Of a DNA stretch of 64,000 nucleotides, positions 33,400 to 44,300 are shown in pieces (positions within the stretch are counted from its first letter, which is position 1; each line of letters begins with the position of its first letter). Both the position numbers and the translations under genes were made by a program. Source of the stretch: Acanthopleura granulata (taxonomy: Eukaryota > Mollusca > Polyplacophora > Chitonida > Chitonidae); NCBI GenBank assembly GCA_016165875.1, contig JABBOT010000001.1, forward strand, positions 45,435,250-45,499,249, read 5' to 3'. Under the pieces are notes generated by a model. That model had not been told where the DNA came from, ran no database searches, and saw nothing but the letters and a program-made list of their open reading frames with translations.

Positions 33400-35290
33400 G
33401 TCTAACGCTTGTTGAAGACCTCGTCTTACGCCAATATGGTGTGCATATCTGTATGTGACATGTGGGAATGTTGGTTTTTAGCCTAACGAAAGTCGGTCTT
33501 CTGTGGACATTCCTCCACAGATCCCCCCCCCCAATCCTCCCGTAACACAAACTGCCATCGTTTCATAGGCGTCGGAACGGGGAGGGGGGGGGGGGAAGAC
33601 GATGTTGTCGTTTCGCGCCGTGCCCCCATCCCGACAAGTTTTGCCGGTGGTGAAATTCAAGTCAAGACGAATTTTCGGAAATGATTCGGGCAGTGACAAA
33701 CAAAGGATGAAATTTGTCCAAACACGACCGTATATATCTCTGACGCAAGTGATGATCTTGGTCTAGTGTATATGCCTAGGATAAGACATACATTCGAAAA
33801 CAAATAAATTACAAATTGCCGCACTTTACTATATGTACGCTATATTACGGCTACAGATCTCTGCTACAGTGCTTCGTAGGCGAGCGCCTAGAATACTCGG
33901 CCACCGAGGACCCGGTTCTTAATTGGTATTACAGTTTAACAGTTACCTTCATAATATTTTCTTTTGGAACACGTAAGTGTATGATTTTATTATTACGAAA
34001 CGTTGGTACCGAAAGTATTCGGATGAAGCATTCAAAAGATACCTTAACTTGGCCATTGAGTTTTTCAAATTCAATTTTCTCACCTCAAATATTAATGAGT
34101 AGCACTGGCTGTACATTTCTGCTTGAGAATGTAATAGTATTTGGGTGTTTTTCGACAGGTCTGTTTGATCAAGGTTTTGATTCAAGTCCCGTATAATTGC
34201 ATACAGGTCTAATTGATGTCAACATCGAAATAACTTGAAACGTGGAGGTGAATCATCCTACCAAATTGTTGTTCAAAGAAAAATTAGTCTTGATGCTCTG
34301 TACAAATCAGCTGGTATTCCGTGTGCTGATTCATTAAGCTATATCACATGTAAGAGATAAGTATACATGATAAAATGCTTCTTCCTGTCTGCATTTGCCG
34401 TGTTGCTCATTCGAGTGAAGGATCCATTTGATTTAATAGTTTGTTGGAGTTTTCCCGAGTGAAAAGATTCAAATTTATTTTCACTCCGGTATCGGTTTAA
34501 TGGACTGGGTCTCTTCGACAATTCCTCTCATTGAGGCAGCACCTAACAAAAGAGCGGTGCAGTATATATACACACACACACAAGTGACTCTTCGTCATAT
34601 GACGTATGAAATATTCGTGACGTTAAACCCCAAGCTTCACAGCATCCAGTAGCCTTAAAATCGGGATGATGATTATCCATTTAAATTACCATGGCGTTTT
34701 TTTCTGCATTTTGAGTCCATGTCTGTGATATAAGTACAACAATATTTCTTCTACCAGACACATACCTTATTGCTACTGATATTCAAATGACAGAACTTCA
34801 CATAATTTGGAGATATTCTCACTTTTATTTACTGCAAACGGTTCAGTCACCACTGATTTGAAGCAATATTTCAGAATACATATTTGCCAACATAACACAA
34901 CACTTGACGGTCAAAATTTTTAACAGGATATCTTAAAGGAACCAGCTAAAATGGGTCAGCTCTGACATTTTAAGCTCTTCACTTCAGTGTCTTATATAAT
35001 ATTGATCAGAATGCGTCTCTGAGCGCGGAACTTTTGAGGCCTAGGCGGCCCCTGAACCCTCGCCTACAGTTGGCTGTGATAGTCAAGCCCCCACCCCACC
35101 CCACCCCCTTCCTTCCAAGGTTAGGAGAGCTCCCGGCGTCTATGCACCCGCCATTCTCTCAATGTTAAGTGGGCTCCGTTCAACTTGACCCAACGTTTTG
35201 TCTGAGTCCATAACAGCCCAGATCGTCGGACTTCGTGACACTTATCCTGCAGTGTGCCATTACTACGAAGGTATCGAGGCCTACTGGATC
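33400..35290. other. Non-coding stretch with C and G runs
   Basis: Contains a C9 run and a run of about 10 G near 33525-33595, a short (AC)n at 34570-34582 and a C-rich patch at 35090-35107. The frame at 33816-34196 has no recognisable domain. A possible LINE/SINE tail remnant (TATGAAATATTCGTGACGTTAAAC) sits at about 34604-34627. Confidence 0.5.
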
Positions 35291-35297
35291 TTTTTGG

Positions 35298-35570
35298 GAC
35301 ACGAAGTGTGATGGTTGGAGGAATCCAGCCTTAGCTACTTGTTTGCCTTGTGTCTGGCGAAGTGTGATGGTTTGAGGAATCCAGCTACAACTGGTGGTTT
35401 GCCTTGTGTCTGGCGAAGTGTGTTGGTTTGACGAGCCCAACCACAGCTAGACCAATTCAGTCACAACTGGAAACTTGTCTTGTACCTGAAGCAGTGTGGT
35501 GGTTTCACGAATCCAGTAACGTCCGGCAGTTTGTCTTGTGCTGGGCGAAGTGTGGTGGTTTCACCTGAAA
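35298..35570. repeat. Minisatellite, ~58-bp unit, about five copies
   Basis: The phrase GAAGTGTG-TGGTTT-A-GA recurs at about 35301, 35359, 35416, 35490 and 35549. Each is followed by ATCCAG or a variant and TTTGCCTTGTGTCTGGC or similar. The third unit is longer by about 16 bases. No coding meaning is apparent. Confidence 0.7.
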
Positions 35571-35589
35571 AATTAAATTCCCACGACTA

Positions 35590-35640
35590 ATAAAATGGAT
35601 AGATGTCGTGTGTGTAATGTTCTTGAGCACGGCGTGAAAA
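35590..35640 (+). repeat. SINE 3'-end remnant
   Basis: GTTCTTGAGCACGGCGTGAAAA matches the SINE 3' region; the rest is missing. Confidence 0.45.
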
Positions 35641-35917
35641 CAATTGCATGAAGTCTAACACATCTTAATTTTAGTGCTCAATCCCTCATGAGACAGTAGC
35701 TCAAGTGATTGGGGCAAAATTATCAGGAAGTCAAGTACAAAACTGTACACAAAGAACTTAATTAAGCACCTCTCCCGCCCCGGTTTTCGCTGCGGTCATT
35801 TTGCACACATGCGATTAATATTTTTCTGTATTAAAAGCGAGTAGAATGTGAATCGTGCGGCCCTTTGGCTTATGGAAAACGACAAGATGATTGGAATCCA
35901 TGTGTTTAATGATAACA

Positions 35918-36050
35918 TGTCTGCCAGAAACCTGCGGATAGTTGTGGGTTTCCCCCCAGGCTCTGCCCGCTTTCCTCCCACCATAATGCTGGCCGCTGTC
36001 GTATAAGTGAAATATTCTTGAGTACGTCGTAAAACACCAATCAAATAAAT
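35918..36050 (+). repeat. tRNA-derived SINE nested in the left arm of the Tc1-like relic
   Basis: From GTCTGCCAGAAACCTGCGGA to the tail CACCAATCAAATAAATT. Flanked by TGATAACA before and TGATAAAG after, a plausible short target duplication. The right arm lacks the SINE, showing that it inserted after the arms existed. Confidence 0.8.
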
Positions 36051-36159
36051 TACTGATAAAGACACATGCATTTCTATCACTGGTTTTCATGTGAAACAAT
36101 GGCTTCACAAGGTTGGTTCTGAAGTGAGCAGTGTTGAAGCAATGGTTGAAATCAGATCA

Positions 36160-36330
36160 CCTGACCCTCTTGATACTCGGAAGGGGGCAGTCGCTGCCAG
36201 TCATCATGCAAGGTAGCTTCCGGTTCATCCAGATCATGTAGAGGTGGATTCCTTGTTTGTCCACGACCACCAATAATGTCTCAGACATGCTCCAGAGGGT
36301 TGAGATCATTATAGGCCAAGGAATCAGAAG
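36160..36330 (-). pseudogene. Tc1-like transposase C-terminal remnant
   Basis: The minus strand reads DLNPLEHV, then a stop, then RNPPLHDLDEPEA and DDWQRLPP. This is the third catalytic box of Tc1-type transposases (with its glutamate) and the following helices. One in-frame stop is visible and the first two catalytic boxes are missing. Confidence 0.65.
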
Positions 36331-36779
36331 GCTGACGAGTGGTATGAGAAGGGTTTTCATCCAGACACCCTTAGGATACACCAATACTGACGTAAAAGGC
36401 TTTACGAGATACTACATGACGTTTTTACTGAGTAATTTCAACCACTGCTTCAACACTGGCCACTCCAGAACCATATTTTAAAATTAATTGTTTCACATCA
36501 AAATCAGAGATGACAGAAATACATGTGTGTTATCATTAAAACACGTGGATTCCAATCATTTCTTCGTCAGAGGGTCACACGGTTCACAACCATTCACAGT
36601 TTACACTCTTTTGACACACAAGAACATCAATCTGATATGTACAAAAGTGCTACAGTGTAAACCAGAGGGTGCTTAAGTTCTTTGTTTATATGTATATGTT
36701 GGTATCCATATGCTATTTACATATATACATACATTTACAGCTATTTCGCTGAAATCAAGGACAATAGACATTCGAAAAT

Positions 36780-37340
36780 GAGTATCAATATATAGAAATT
36801 ATGTAGGCCTATCTTTGATGTCACCACTAGTGTCAAGTATTGGTGAACAACAATTGGCACAGTAAGAGCATTTTGAAAGAAATATAAACATATGCTGGGT
36901 GAACAGACAGATGTGCAATCCATCATAATTGAAAATCGATACTATGAATAATGCATTTTGATATAGCCTACACTTGAACCAGGTTTTGTTGAAATCAGAC
37001 AAAGTGTAGGAGGAGTAGCATTTTGTAAGAAATGTTAACAACTGATGGAAGAACAGAGACCGGCAACCGGTCATCAGAATTGAATGTTTACTGATGCAGA
37101 ACCAATTTTGTTTAAATTGGACAAAAACTGTGGGAGTAGCATTTTGAAAGAATATGTTCCATATTGGACAGACAGACAGACGGGCAACCTGTCATCCACA
37201 CTGAAAATCGATACCACGAATTATGTATCTTGATGTACTATAAACTACATCAAGAAACCAAGTTTCCTTGAAATCGGGGAAGCTGCAATGGCCGGGAGTA
37301 GCGTTTTAAGAATATAGTGAACCGATCCCGGGCAGACAGA
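36780..37340. repeat. Diverged tandem repeats, ~150-180 bp unit
   Basis: About three to four diverged units share TGAAAATCGATACCA-GA, GTTGAAATC-GACAAA-TGT, GGAGTAGCATTTTG-AAGAA and ACAGACAGACAGACG. No coding potential was recognised. Confidence 0.55.
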
Positions 37341-38625
37341 CAGACGACAGAAAACTTGCCACTTAACGTCTTCAACTAGAACTGTCCATCAGCTTTACAA
37401 TGTATGAATCACGATTGCAAACAAAACCGACCATCAACCAAAACGGCGCGTTGTCGTTTAATCCCCCTAGCATTGACCGTTTTACACTGACTAACCCGTG
37501 TTATTCACTTTGACTAATCTCGTGTTGGACCAAAAGCTCAACGGCAAGCAGTGAACAATTTCTTACAAAGATCAGGCCACATTTACCACCTTATGACATT
37601 GGACTTCAAGTCCAGCCATATATAGAAAATTTCGCTTGTCATTGACTTAATTGTTCAGCACGGGTCGATTTTGACTGGCCTGAATTTGTCTTGCCTATGG
37701 GCCTTGCGGTCTAAAATGGTATGTACAAGAAAGCAACATGGGGAGCAAAACCAGAGCATTGGCGACAGTCTAATAGTAAGCAAATGGTTATACGTAAGGG
37801 TTGAAATCCAGCATCTTAGTTTACCCTGTAAGGTTTTTATGCTTACAGCATGTTTATGTAAATACTTAAAAGCAGCAGCTTACAGGCAACCTAGCACCAT
37901 GAGTGAAGCAGAGATACGCAGAAGAAAATGAATGCTGGTGTGTTGACAGCAGTTAATGGAAATCACTGGTTTGGAATTATTCAACTTGATGTTTTGACAA
38001 ATATCAGGCAAATAAACGATCACATCAAAACAATGCAACAGGACGCGACTAAGATTCATTCTGACTGACATTGTGGTCAGAATGACCAGCTTTTGGCATA
38101 CTTTGACGAATTTAAGTTTGGTCAAATGGACAAACGTCAGACTCCCATATAAATTCTGACGAACATCGGAATGTGACCTAGTCAAAACGGCCCCACGTTT
38201 TAGTCATTATCGGCTGACTAGCCGTATGTTAGTCAAACTGACGACAAACCGCTTGTCTGTGTGCCTTTGTTTATGCTACACACAGAAAAGCAATGAAAGG
38301 TTAAAAATAATCCGTATCAAATGCCAAATACACACAATATATATAACATTATTAGTAATTGAGATTAATCTAGTTATGTTCTACGACAATGACCTACATG
38401 ACTTACTTTTAGACATATTTTGAGTCAGTATAAGTCAGGAAATTTAATACGTTCTAGGTGTTTTACCCTACGACACCGTTTTACTTTAAAAAAAAATTAT
38501 AAGTACAAGAAAGTAATTAGAGTTGGAACAGGGATACAGTCATGTACAAAATATCAGATTTCTGACAAATGTAATCAAGGCAATCCACTTCGTTCGCATT
38601 TAGGCTTTGTCTATTTCATATTAGA
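37341..38625. other. Non-coding stretch
   Basis: No domain-bearing frame or repeat was recognised. Confidence 0.5.
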
Positions 38626-38629
38626 ATCT

Positions 38630-39115
38630 TATCGTTGGACCCAGTCCTTCATGAACTCCACTGTCGCTTCGATATTTGGATGTTGCCATACCAATGGCGT
38701 CGTACAACCTTCCATTTAATTTCCTGGGAGCACTACCAGAGTTCTGCCGCCTCGCAACTCAGCCACTTACCCTATGTCTCCTGCCAAAGTACAGATACTC
38801 ACAAACATGCGCGCTACAATTTCGGCGGCCTCACCTTCATTATTTTGGAATTGACCGGCCTCGAGGTATAAAAACACTCATTCCATTTTGTATCCATGAT
38901 TCAGGCTCGCAGAAAACGGTAATAACGGGTAGGCATTGGTCGTATCTCTGAAGTGTGTTGAAGTACTGCCAGGTAATTTTGCAGGTGTGAACTATGAAAA
39001 GTAATAGTTGAAAGTGAATTACTTGTGAGCCCACTGGAATAGCGACATCTAAATATCGGAGGTACAGTGGAGTCCATGTAGGACTTTGTTGGGCACGACA
39101 CTGGTATACCAGCCA
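38630..39115. repeat. Inverted repeat pair (~75-bp arms)
   Basis: Plus-strand 38635-38705 matches the reverse complement of 39035-39110: both contain TCCTNCATG-ACTCCACTGT, CGATATTT-GATGT and CCAGTGG/CCAATGG. The arms are separated by about 330 bases. They look like two insertions of one dispersed repeat in opposite orientation rather than the ends of one element. Confidence 0.55.
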
Positions 39116-39319
39116 TCGATCAAAATTGACGTTCTGGTCAATAATCGCAAGACTAGTTGCCAGAATAATGTTAAACACAAACCACCAAAGAGCAAGAATG
39201 CACATAAGTAAGAAATAAGGAGCGATTCGTGCCAAGACAAGCACAAGACAGCTTCCAATGATGAGGTAAAACCTCTTCAAAGCAGATGACTTAAATAAAT
39301 ATCCAACTGGCGTGGCCAT
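38840..39319 (-). CDS. Open frame with hydrophobic N-terminal half, doubtful gene
   Basis: 159 codons from an ATG at 39319. Residues 18-65 are strongly hydrophobic and could form two or three membrane segments. The second half overlaps the dispersed repeat at 39035-39110. I do not recognise a family. No splice sites or poly(A) signal were tied to it. It may be a repeat-derived chance frame. Confidence 0.2.
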   Translation of the reverse strand: MATPVGYLFKSSALKRFYLIIGSCLVLVLARIAPYFLLMCILALWWFVFNIILATSLAIIDQNVNFDRWLVYQCRAQQSPTWTPLYLRYLDVAIPVGSQVIHFQLLLFIVHTCKITWQYFNTLQRYDQCLPVITVFCEPESWIQNGMSVFIPRGRSIPK

Positions 39320-40800
39320 GTAAGTTGTCGTGAATCGAAATGTCTCTCCAGCTGCGCTTTGACTGCAGCTACCTGCATTTATATTTCTAACCTGGCGATC
39401 TTATTCTACAAGATGAATATGCAGCGTGGAATTAGATTAGAAAGCAGAGTCCTAGATATTTTGGCCACTCCATCTACTCCAAGGCATCTATTTCTCCTGA
39501 ATAGAAGCCGATAAAGGTTGCTTCCATACAGTAATTACCACGCACTTCTCACAATATCCGTTCCTTATATAACTGAGCTTAACCAACCCACTGTACCAGC
39601 AAACCGAATAGAACACAATGTATGTATATGCATATTCATGTTTATTAAATAGTACAATACTGCTGAAGAACATCCGTCACGCAATATTGGTCAACAAAAG
39701 AACAATGCTACCACATCAATAAAACAAAGATCACAGTATCGTTGCACAATTGAATCATATTCTCCCATTGTACCGGAGAACACGATATCACTTGGACTCG
39801 GCCAATGTCTTCAGGCGAAATGCTGCCAATCAATAAATGGACTGAAGAAAAGACATAGTCCAAGTATTTCACACAAGGGAAAGAACCATTGTGAAAGTAT
39901 TGCCTTGCAATACGTGTCCCCAGTACTTTGAGCTGTGAGAATAATACGTGCTTGTGTGTCATCAAAGACGTCTGAAAGAGGGCTTCGTGAGGGAATGACA
40001 GAGTAAACCAACGTGTATAGTTACACGGTCGTCTCGTTAAAATGTACATTTCCAATGAAAAACCAACTTCCTGATTTCAATTTTGAATTCCACAAATCCT
40101 ACATCTTATTTAGTGAAATGGTCGCTCTACTTTTCCTGTCGCCATAGATTTCTCTTGCTCTAGCAATGTCTAAAGAATTCAAATATATCTGAATAGGTTT
40201 GAGGGTTTTAACAGTTCCTACTTTCGAAATGAGCTAAAATTCCACCAGAACAATACAAGCCAAATGGTGCCATGATTTGTCACCAGTAGCTATATGCTGG
40301 CACAGTTGTCATGATTGGAAACATAAAGAAAAAACTAATTTAGGTAAGCTTAGATTTATAGAGTTTTGAGGAAATACGCCATTTGTTGACAACAGCTTGG
40401 ACAATTTCCTTACTAGCAGTTGCCTTGCGCAATAATGGACAAATTTCCACCTTATATCACAAATTACACATGCCATTCTGAAAACAAAATAACAAAATCA
40501 AAGTAACTTCTTCAGTTCATTGTCCTAGAGGCCAGTAATACTACAAGCTACCGCCTCTGACGAAAAAAACCCTCAAATGTTTCCACGGCACAATCAATAC
40601 CATCGTCTCTAACATAATTTATTCTGAAAATCACGGACACCCTGTATACTATGATTGGTTTAAATTCATCATGTGATTAGTCTACAGACAGTGACAGCAT
40701 CACAAACTGGCTGCACCATCAATGATGTCTAAAAGTGTTGAGTTGAACACAGAAAAGGGATTCGGTCATTAAAACTGCTTTGAACAGTTGTACAATAAGC
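39320..40800. other. Non-coding stretch downstream of BRF1
   Basis: The frame at 39708-40055 (minus) has no recognisable domain. Nothing else could be supported. Confidence 0.45.
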
Positions 40801-40810
40801 AGCTAAGGTT

Positions 40811-40816
40811 TTTATT
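40811..40816 (-). terminator. Candidate poly(A) signal of BRF1
   Basis: AATAAA on the minus strand, about 495 bases after the BRF1 stop codon. Other AT-rich variants are nearby, so the choice is tentative. Confidence 0.4.
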
Positions 40817-41309
40817 GTGATTCCGCTAATACTCGGCTTTACACAAGATAGGTTAATATTGATTCGTCAATAATACTCCATCAGATCCGAAGAACTGTGA
40901 AGTAACACCATCAAAATGCTTTAGGAGTACACCATTTCACAAGGCAGTGTGTCCTGTCCATTTATGTACAAGTCGATACTGCAAACTGTTTCACAATCGA
41001 AGTCTCTTGTCCATTACATAAATATCAATATTGCAAATCTTTCACAACAAAAATCAATATTAGTTTCATAATGGTGAGATCCTGTCTGTTACCTAAAAAT
41101 CAATATTGCAAACTGTATCATAATGGCAGTGTTATCTTTCTGGAAACACGCATTCAGTACTGTCCTTTGTGGGAGACGAAACCGGCACAAATCTGTTCCC
41201 CAACTTCACAAAGTATCCACAGCTGCCTTCATGAAGGATGCAATCATATCTGACTGAAGGATGACTCAACAGTCCACTCCGTGCTGGAAGGAGAGGAAGT
41301 ACACAGTGG

Positions 41310-44300
41310 CTATTCCATGTCATCTACATCGTAATAGTCCCCATCGTCCTCATTGTAACCTGTCACACACAAACACATAGATGAGGATGAAATTGTTAAA
41401 TAAATATCTATGTTGAAAGTCTGTGTTTTCATCTTGATCCCTTCCCATAAATTGATAGGCCTGTATTGATGTTTAATGTCATACAAAATAATTTCTCTCT
41501 TTCTCTGATGGTGGTATAGTTTATGGGTGGAGGAAACTACGGTGACAAGAGTACAAAACCTCTCTTCACCTGGTACATGACACTTTTGAAATCAAAGCTG
41601 AGGGAAAACCTCAAGCCTCATTGGTCTGGGGCGAATCAGCTGTGGCGAGACCAACACTTCAGCTGAATAAGCCAGCTAGGGGCATAAGTGTCTCCAGCAA
41701 GGAGTCGAGTAGTTAACACAGGTACTGTGTCACAGGGAAAACTTGAGATATATCCCAAACGTCTGAACACAGATGGCGTGTGAAACACCTAATACCAGAG
41801 AGCGACAAGTACATGTACACTGTAGCTGTAATGGTGGGAAACTGGCGGCACATGACCGATAGTGTGAGAAGTGACCTGTGTGTCCCAGGAGCTGTGCTGC
41901 ACTGACTGGCTCCTCCTCCTGGTAATCCTCTGCCTCCTCCTCCTCTTCAGCTTCCTCCTCCTCCTCCACTTCCTCCCCCTCCTCCTCAGCACCTACAAAC
42001 CCACCCCACAAACACACATGGAGTACTCTTCAACATTTTCACATGCTGGCAGGATGTTCCTTCAAGCATATTCTGGGGGCATTACTCCATGCAAACCTAT
42101 CACACCATACCTTTTGTTAAGCCCTGTAACTGGTCAACCCAACTAATGTTGCTATTACTTGTATCTCTAAAATAAAATTAAAAAGGTGCAAAAATTGCAC
42201 TGAAATTTGTAACTTCACATGCCAAGCAGAAGTTGAGGAAATATGTTACACAGAGTAAGACATAATGTGCTGCTCAACAATGGGTAAAATTTTAGGCCAA
42301 TTTACTGTATTTATATCTATCTGAAGGAAATAATCCAATCTTAGGCCACACTTCTGCTCTTCCTCTCATACCAAATGCCATGATACACTGTGGACTGTAA
42401 AGGTGTACATGTACATGTAGGCCGTGATGTCCTTATCTCACAGAGTAAGAGTAATTTTCATTTATCATTTGATAAATAGAACTATTTCTTGTTATTTCTT
42501 CCCTGATCTCTTACCGTAGTGGACAGGACCACACTCCACCACCACCACGTCTGACTGACCAGCTGCACTCTCTACTTTGGCTTTTTTTGAGGCAGGTTCC
42601 TGAAACATTGGTGCTTCAGTTGAGGCATGACCTACACTTTGGTACTGCATTTATTTATTCATTTGATTACTGTGTATTAAAGGCCAGGCTTTTTCACTAA
42701 TATTTTTCACAATATGTGATTGCCATCAGTTTTATAGGTGGAGGATACTCGAACGGGCAAAGTGAACTACCAAACTTTTGAAAGTTATTGATGAACATTG
42801 CCCCATGTGACCTCCAGATTATAAGCACACCACACTGGTGGAAGAACAGCCATCTTCAGTGAAAGACAACTTCAAAGACCACTTATTGTCACCAGGTACA
42901 GGTCCAGGAGCAAAACTGTCCTACAAACTTGGTCCAGTTGTACAGGAGAGTTCGTCAAATTGTCCAAGGTATATCCATATCATCCATTATATGTAATCAT
43001 ATCATATCTACACAAAGTGGAGTTCTCCTCAGTGATACTATGAACAGTGTTATTTAGTTGATGTTGGTACAGCTTGAAGGATTTACTCCCCATTACCTAT
43101 GTGGGTAGAAAGATAGTCACTGCCACACTTATATGCGAATACTTTGGAGCTGCTCTTTAATAAATACCCATGAAAACAACATGTATTTAAACTGAACAGA
43201 GCACCTTTTTATTTAACAATGAGTTGAGTCGTAAATCCAACATCCAGAAGGTAACCACACAAAAAAAACCCCACCAAAACAAAAAGTGAATGCATGATTT
43301 AATCAACCCAATGTTTTAGATGAGATCAACACAAGTCATCCAGCCACAATGAGTTAATCTGAGCAGATGTGGAGGGTCACTAATCCCGAGTTATGGTCAC
43401 TTATTTTGATGGAGATTAACAAATTAATTATACATCATGAATAAAATAGCATGTGACAAAACCGGTTTCAATAAAATTTTACAACAGCACAGGTACTTAA
43501 TACATCTCTTAACTCCAAATTACAGATATCGGTGAGAATCAGTAACTGCTATGTGGTCATAAGTGTTCAAATTTATGACTCACGCACACATCCACAGACA
43601 ATATGCATGGCAAAGCAAAACAACTATGATATCTGCCCTAAAACCAGTGTTTCAAGAAGAAAACTATATTGAAGATATATGCTGTAGTGAAAGTTTGATA
43701 AACTTGGCACATAGGCGCCAGGTATAAGGTATAGCACTATAACAAATAATTAAGGTAGAAAGTGCTTCTACAGTTGCTATTTATTTCATAATATATTTGA
43801 TTGATATTTTACGCCGTACTCAAGAATATTTCACTCATACGACAGCGGACAGCACTGTGGTGGGAGGAAACCAGCACGAGTGCACAGTCACTAGTCTCGG
43901 GAGATATGGCTCTTATGAGCCTCGTTTCAGGTTGCGACTATCGACTTGGAGCATTCCTTTCATGGTCTTCAAGCCATAGATCTTGGATCACATGGCTATA
44001 TGTTGGACTATTTAACCACCTCCTTGCACGATTTGGCCAGTTATCTTGGATGATTTGTTTTGGACAATTTGACCTGTATCCACTGTCATTAAGTCCTCAC
44101 AAACAGTAAGAGTGTGAATATCTTGGTATTTCAGTTGGTATCTTAATCAATCTGTTTCACATACATCTTGGTATTTCAGGCAATGCTTCACTTACATGAA
44201 CACCTTGGTACTTCAGTAAGCTTCATATACATCTTGATACTTTGGGCAATGTGTCACATATACCTTGGTACTTTATTATAAACTGATGCAAAAAGGCCAG

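Larger units (their letters stand above)
35750..36690. mobile_element. Tc1-like transposon relic with long inverted arms
   Basis: The left arm (about 35750-36150, interrupted by a SINE) and the right arm (about 36400-36690) are inverted copies. Read inwards, both show AAAGAACTTAA...GCACC, ATGATTGGAATCCA, TTTAATGATAACA, ATGTGAAACAAT and GTGTTGAAGCA-TGGTTGAAAT. The 240 bases between them carry a transposase fragment. Arms of 250-300 bases are long for a Tc1 element. The relic is far too short to encode a complete transposase, so it would be non-autonomous. Confidence 0.7.

Noticed and set aside
39708..40055. 115-codon minus-strand frame
   Set aside because: No domain and no splice or poly(A) support; two overlapping frames look equally plausible, suggesting chance.
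41789..41992. Arg-rich open frame overlapping the BRF1 acidic exon
   Set aside because: It is the frame-shifted reading of the GAG-rich acidic segment of BRF1; the spliced frame gives the conserved C-terminus.
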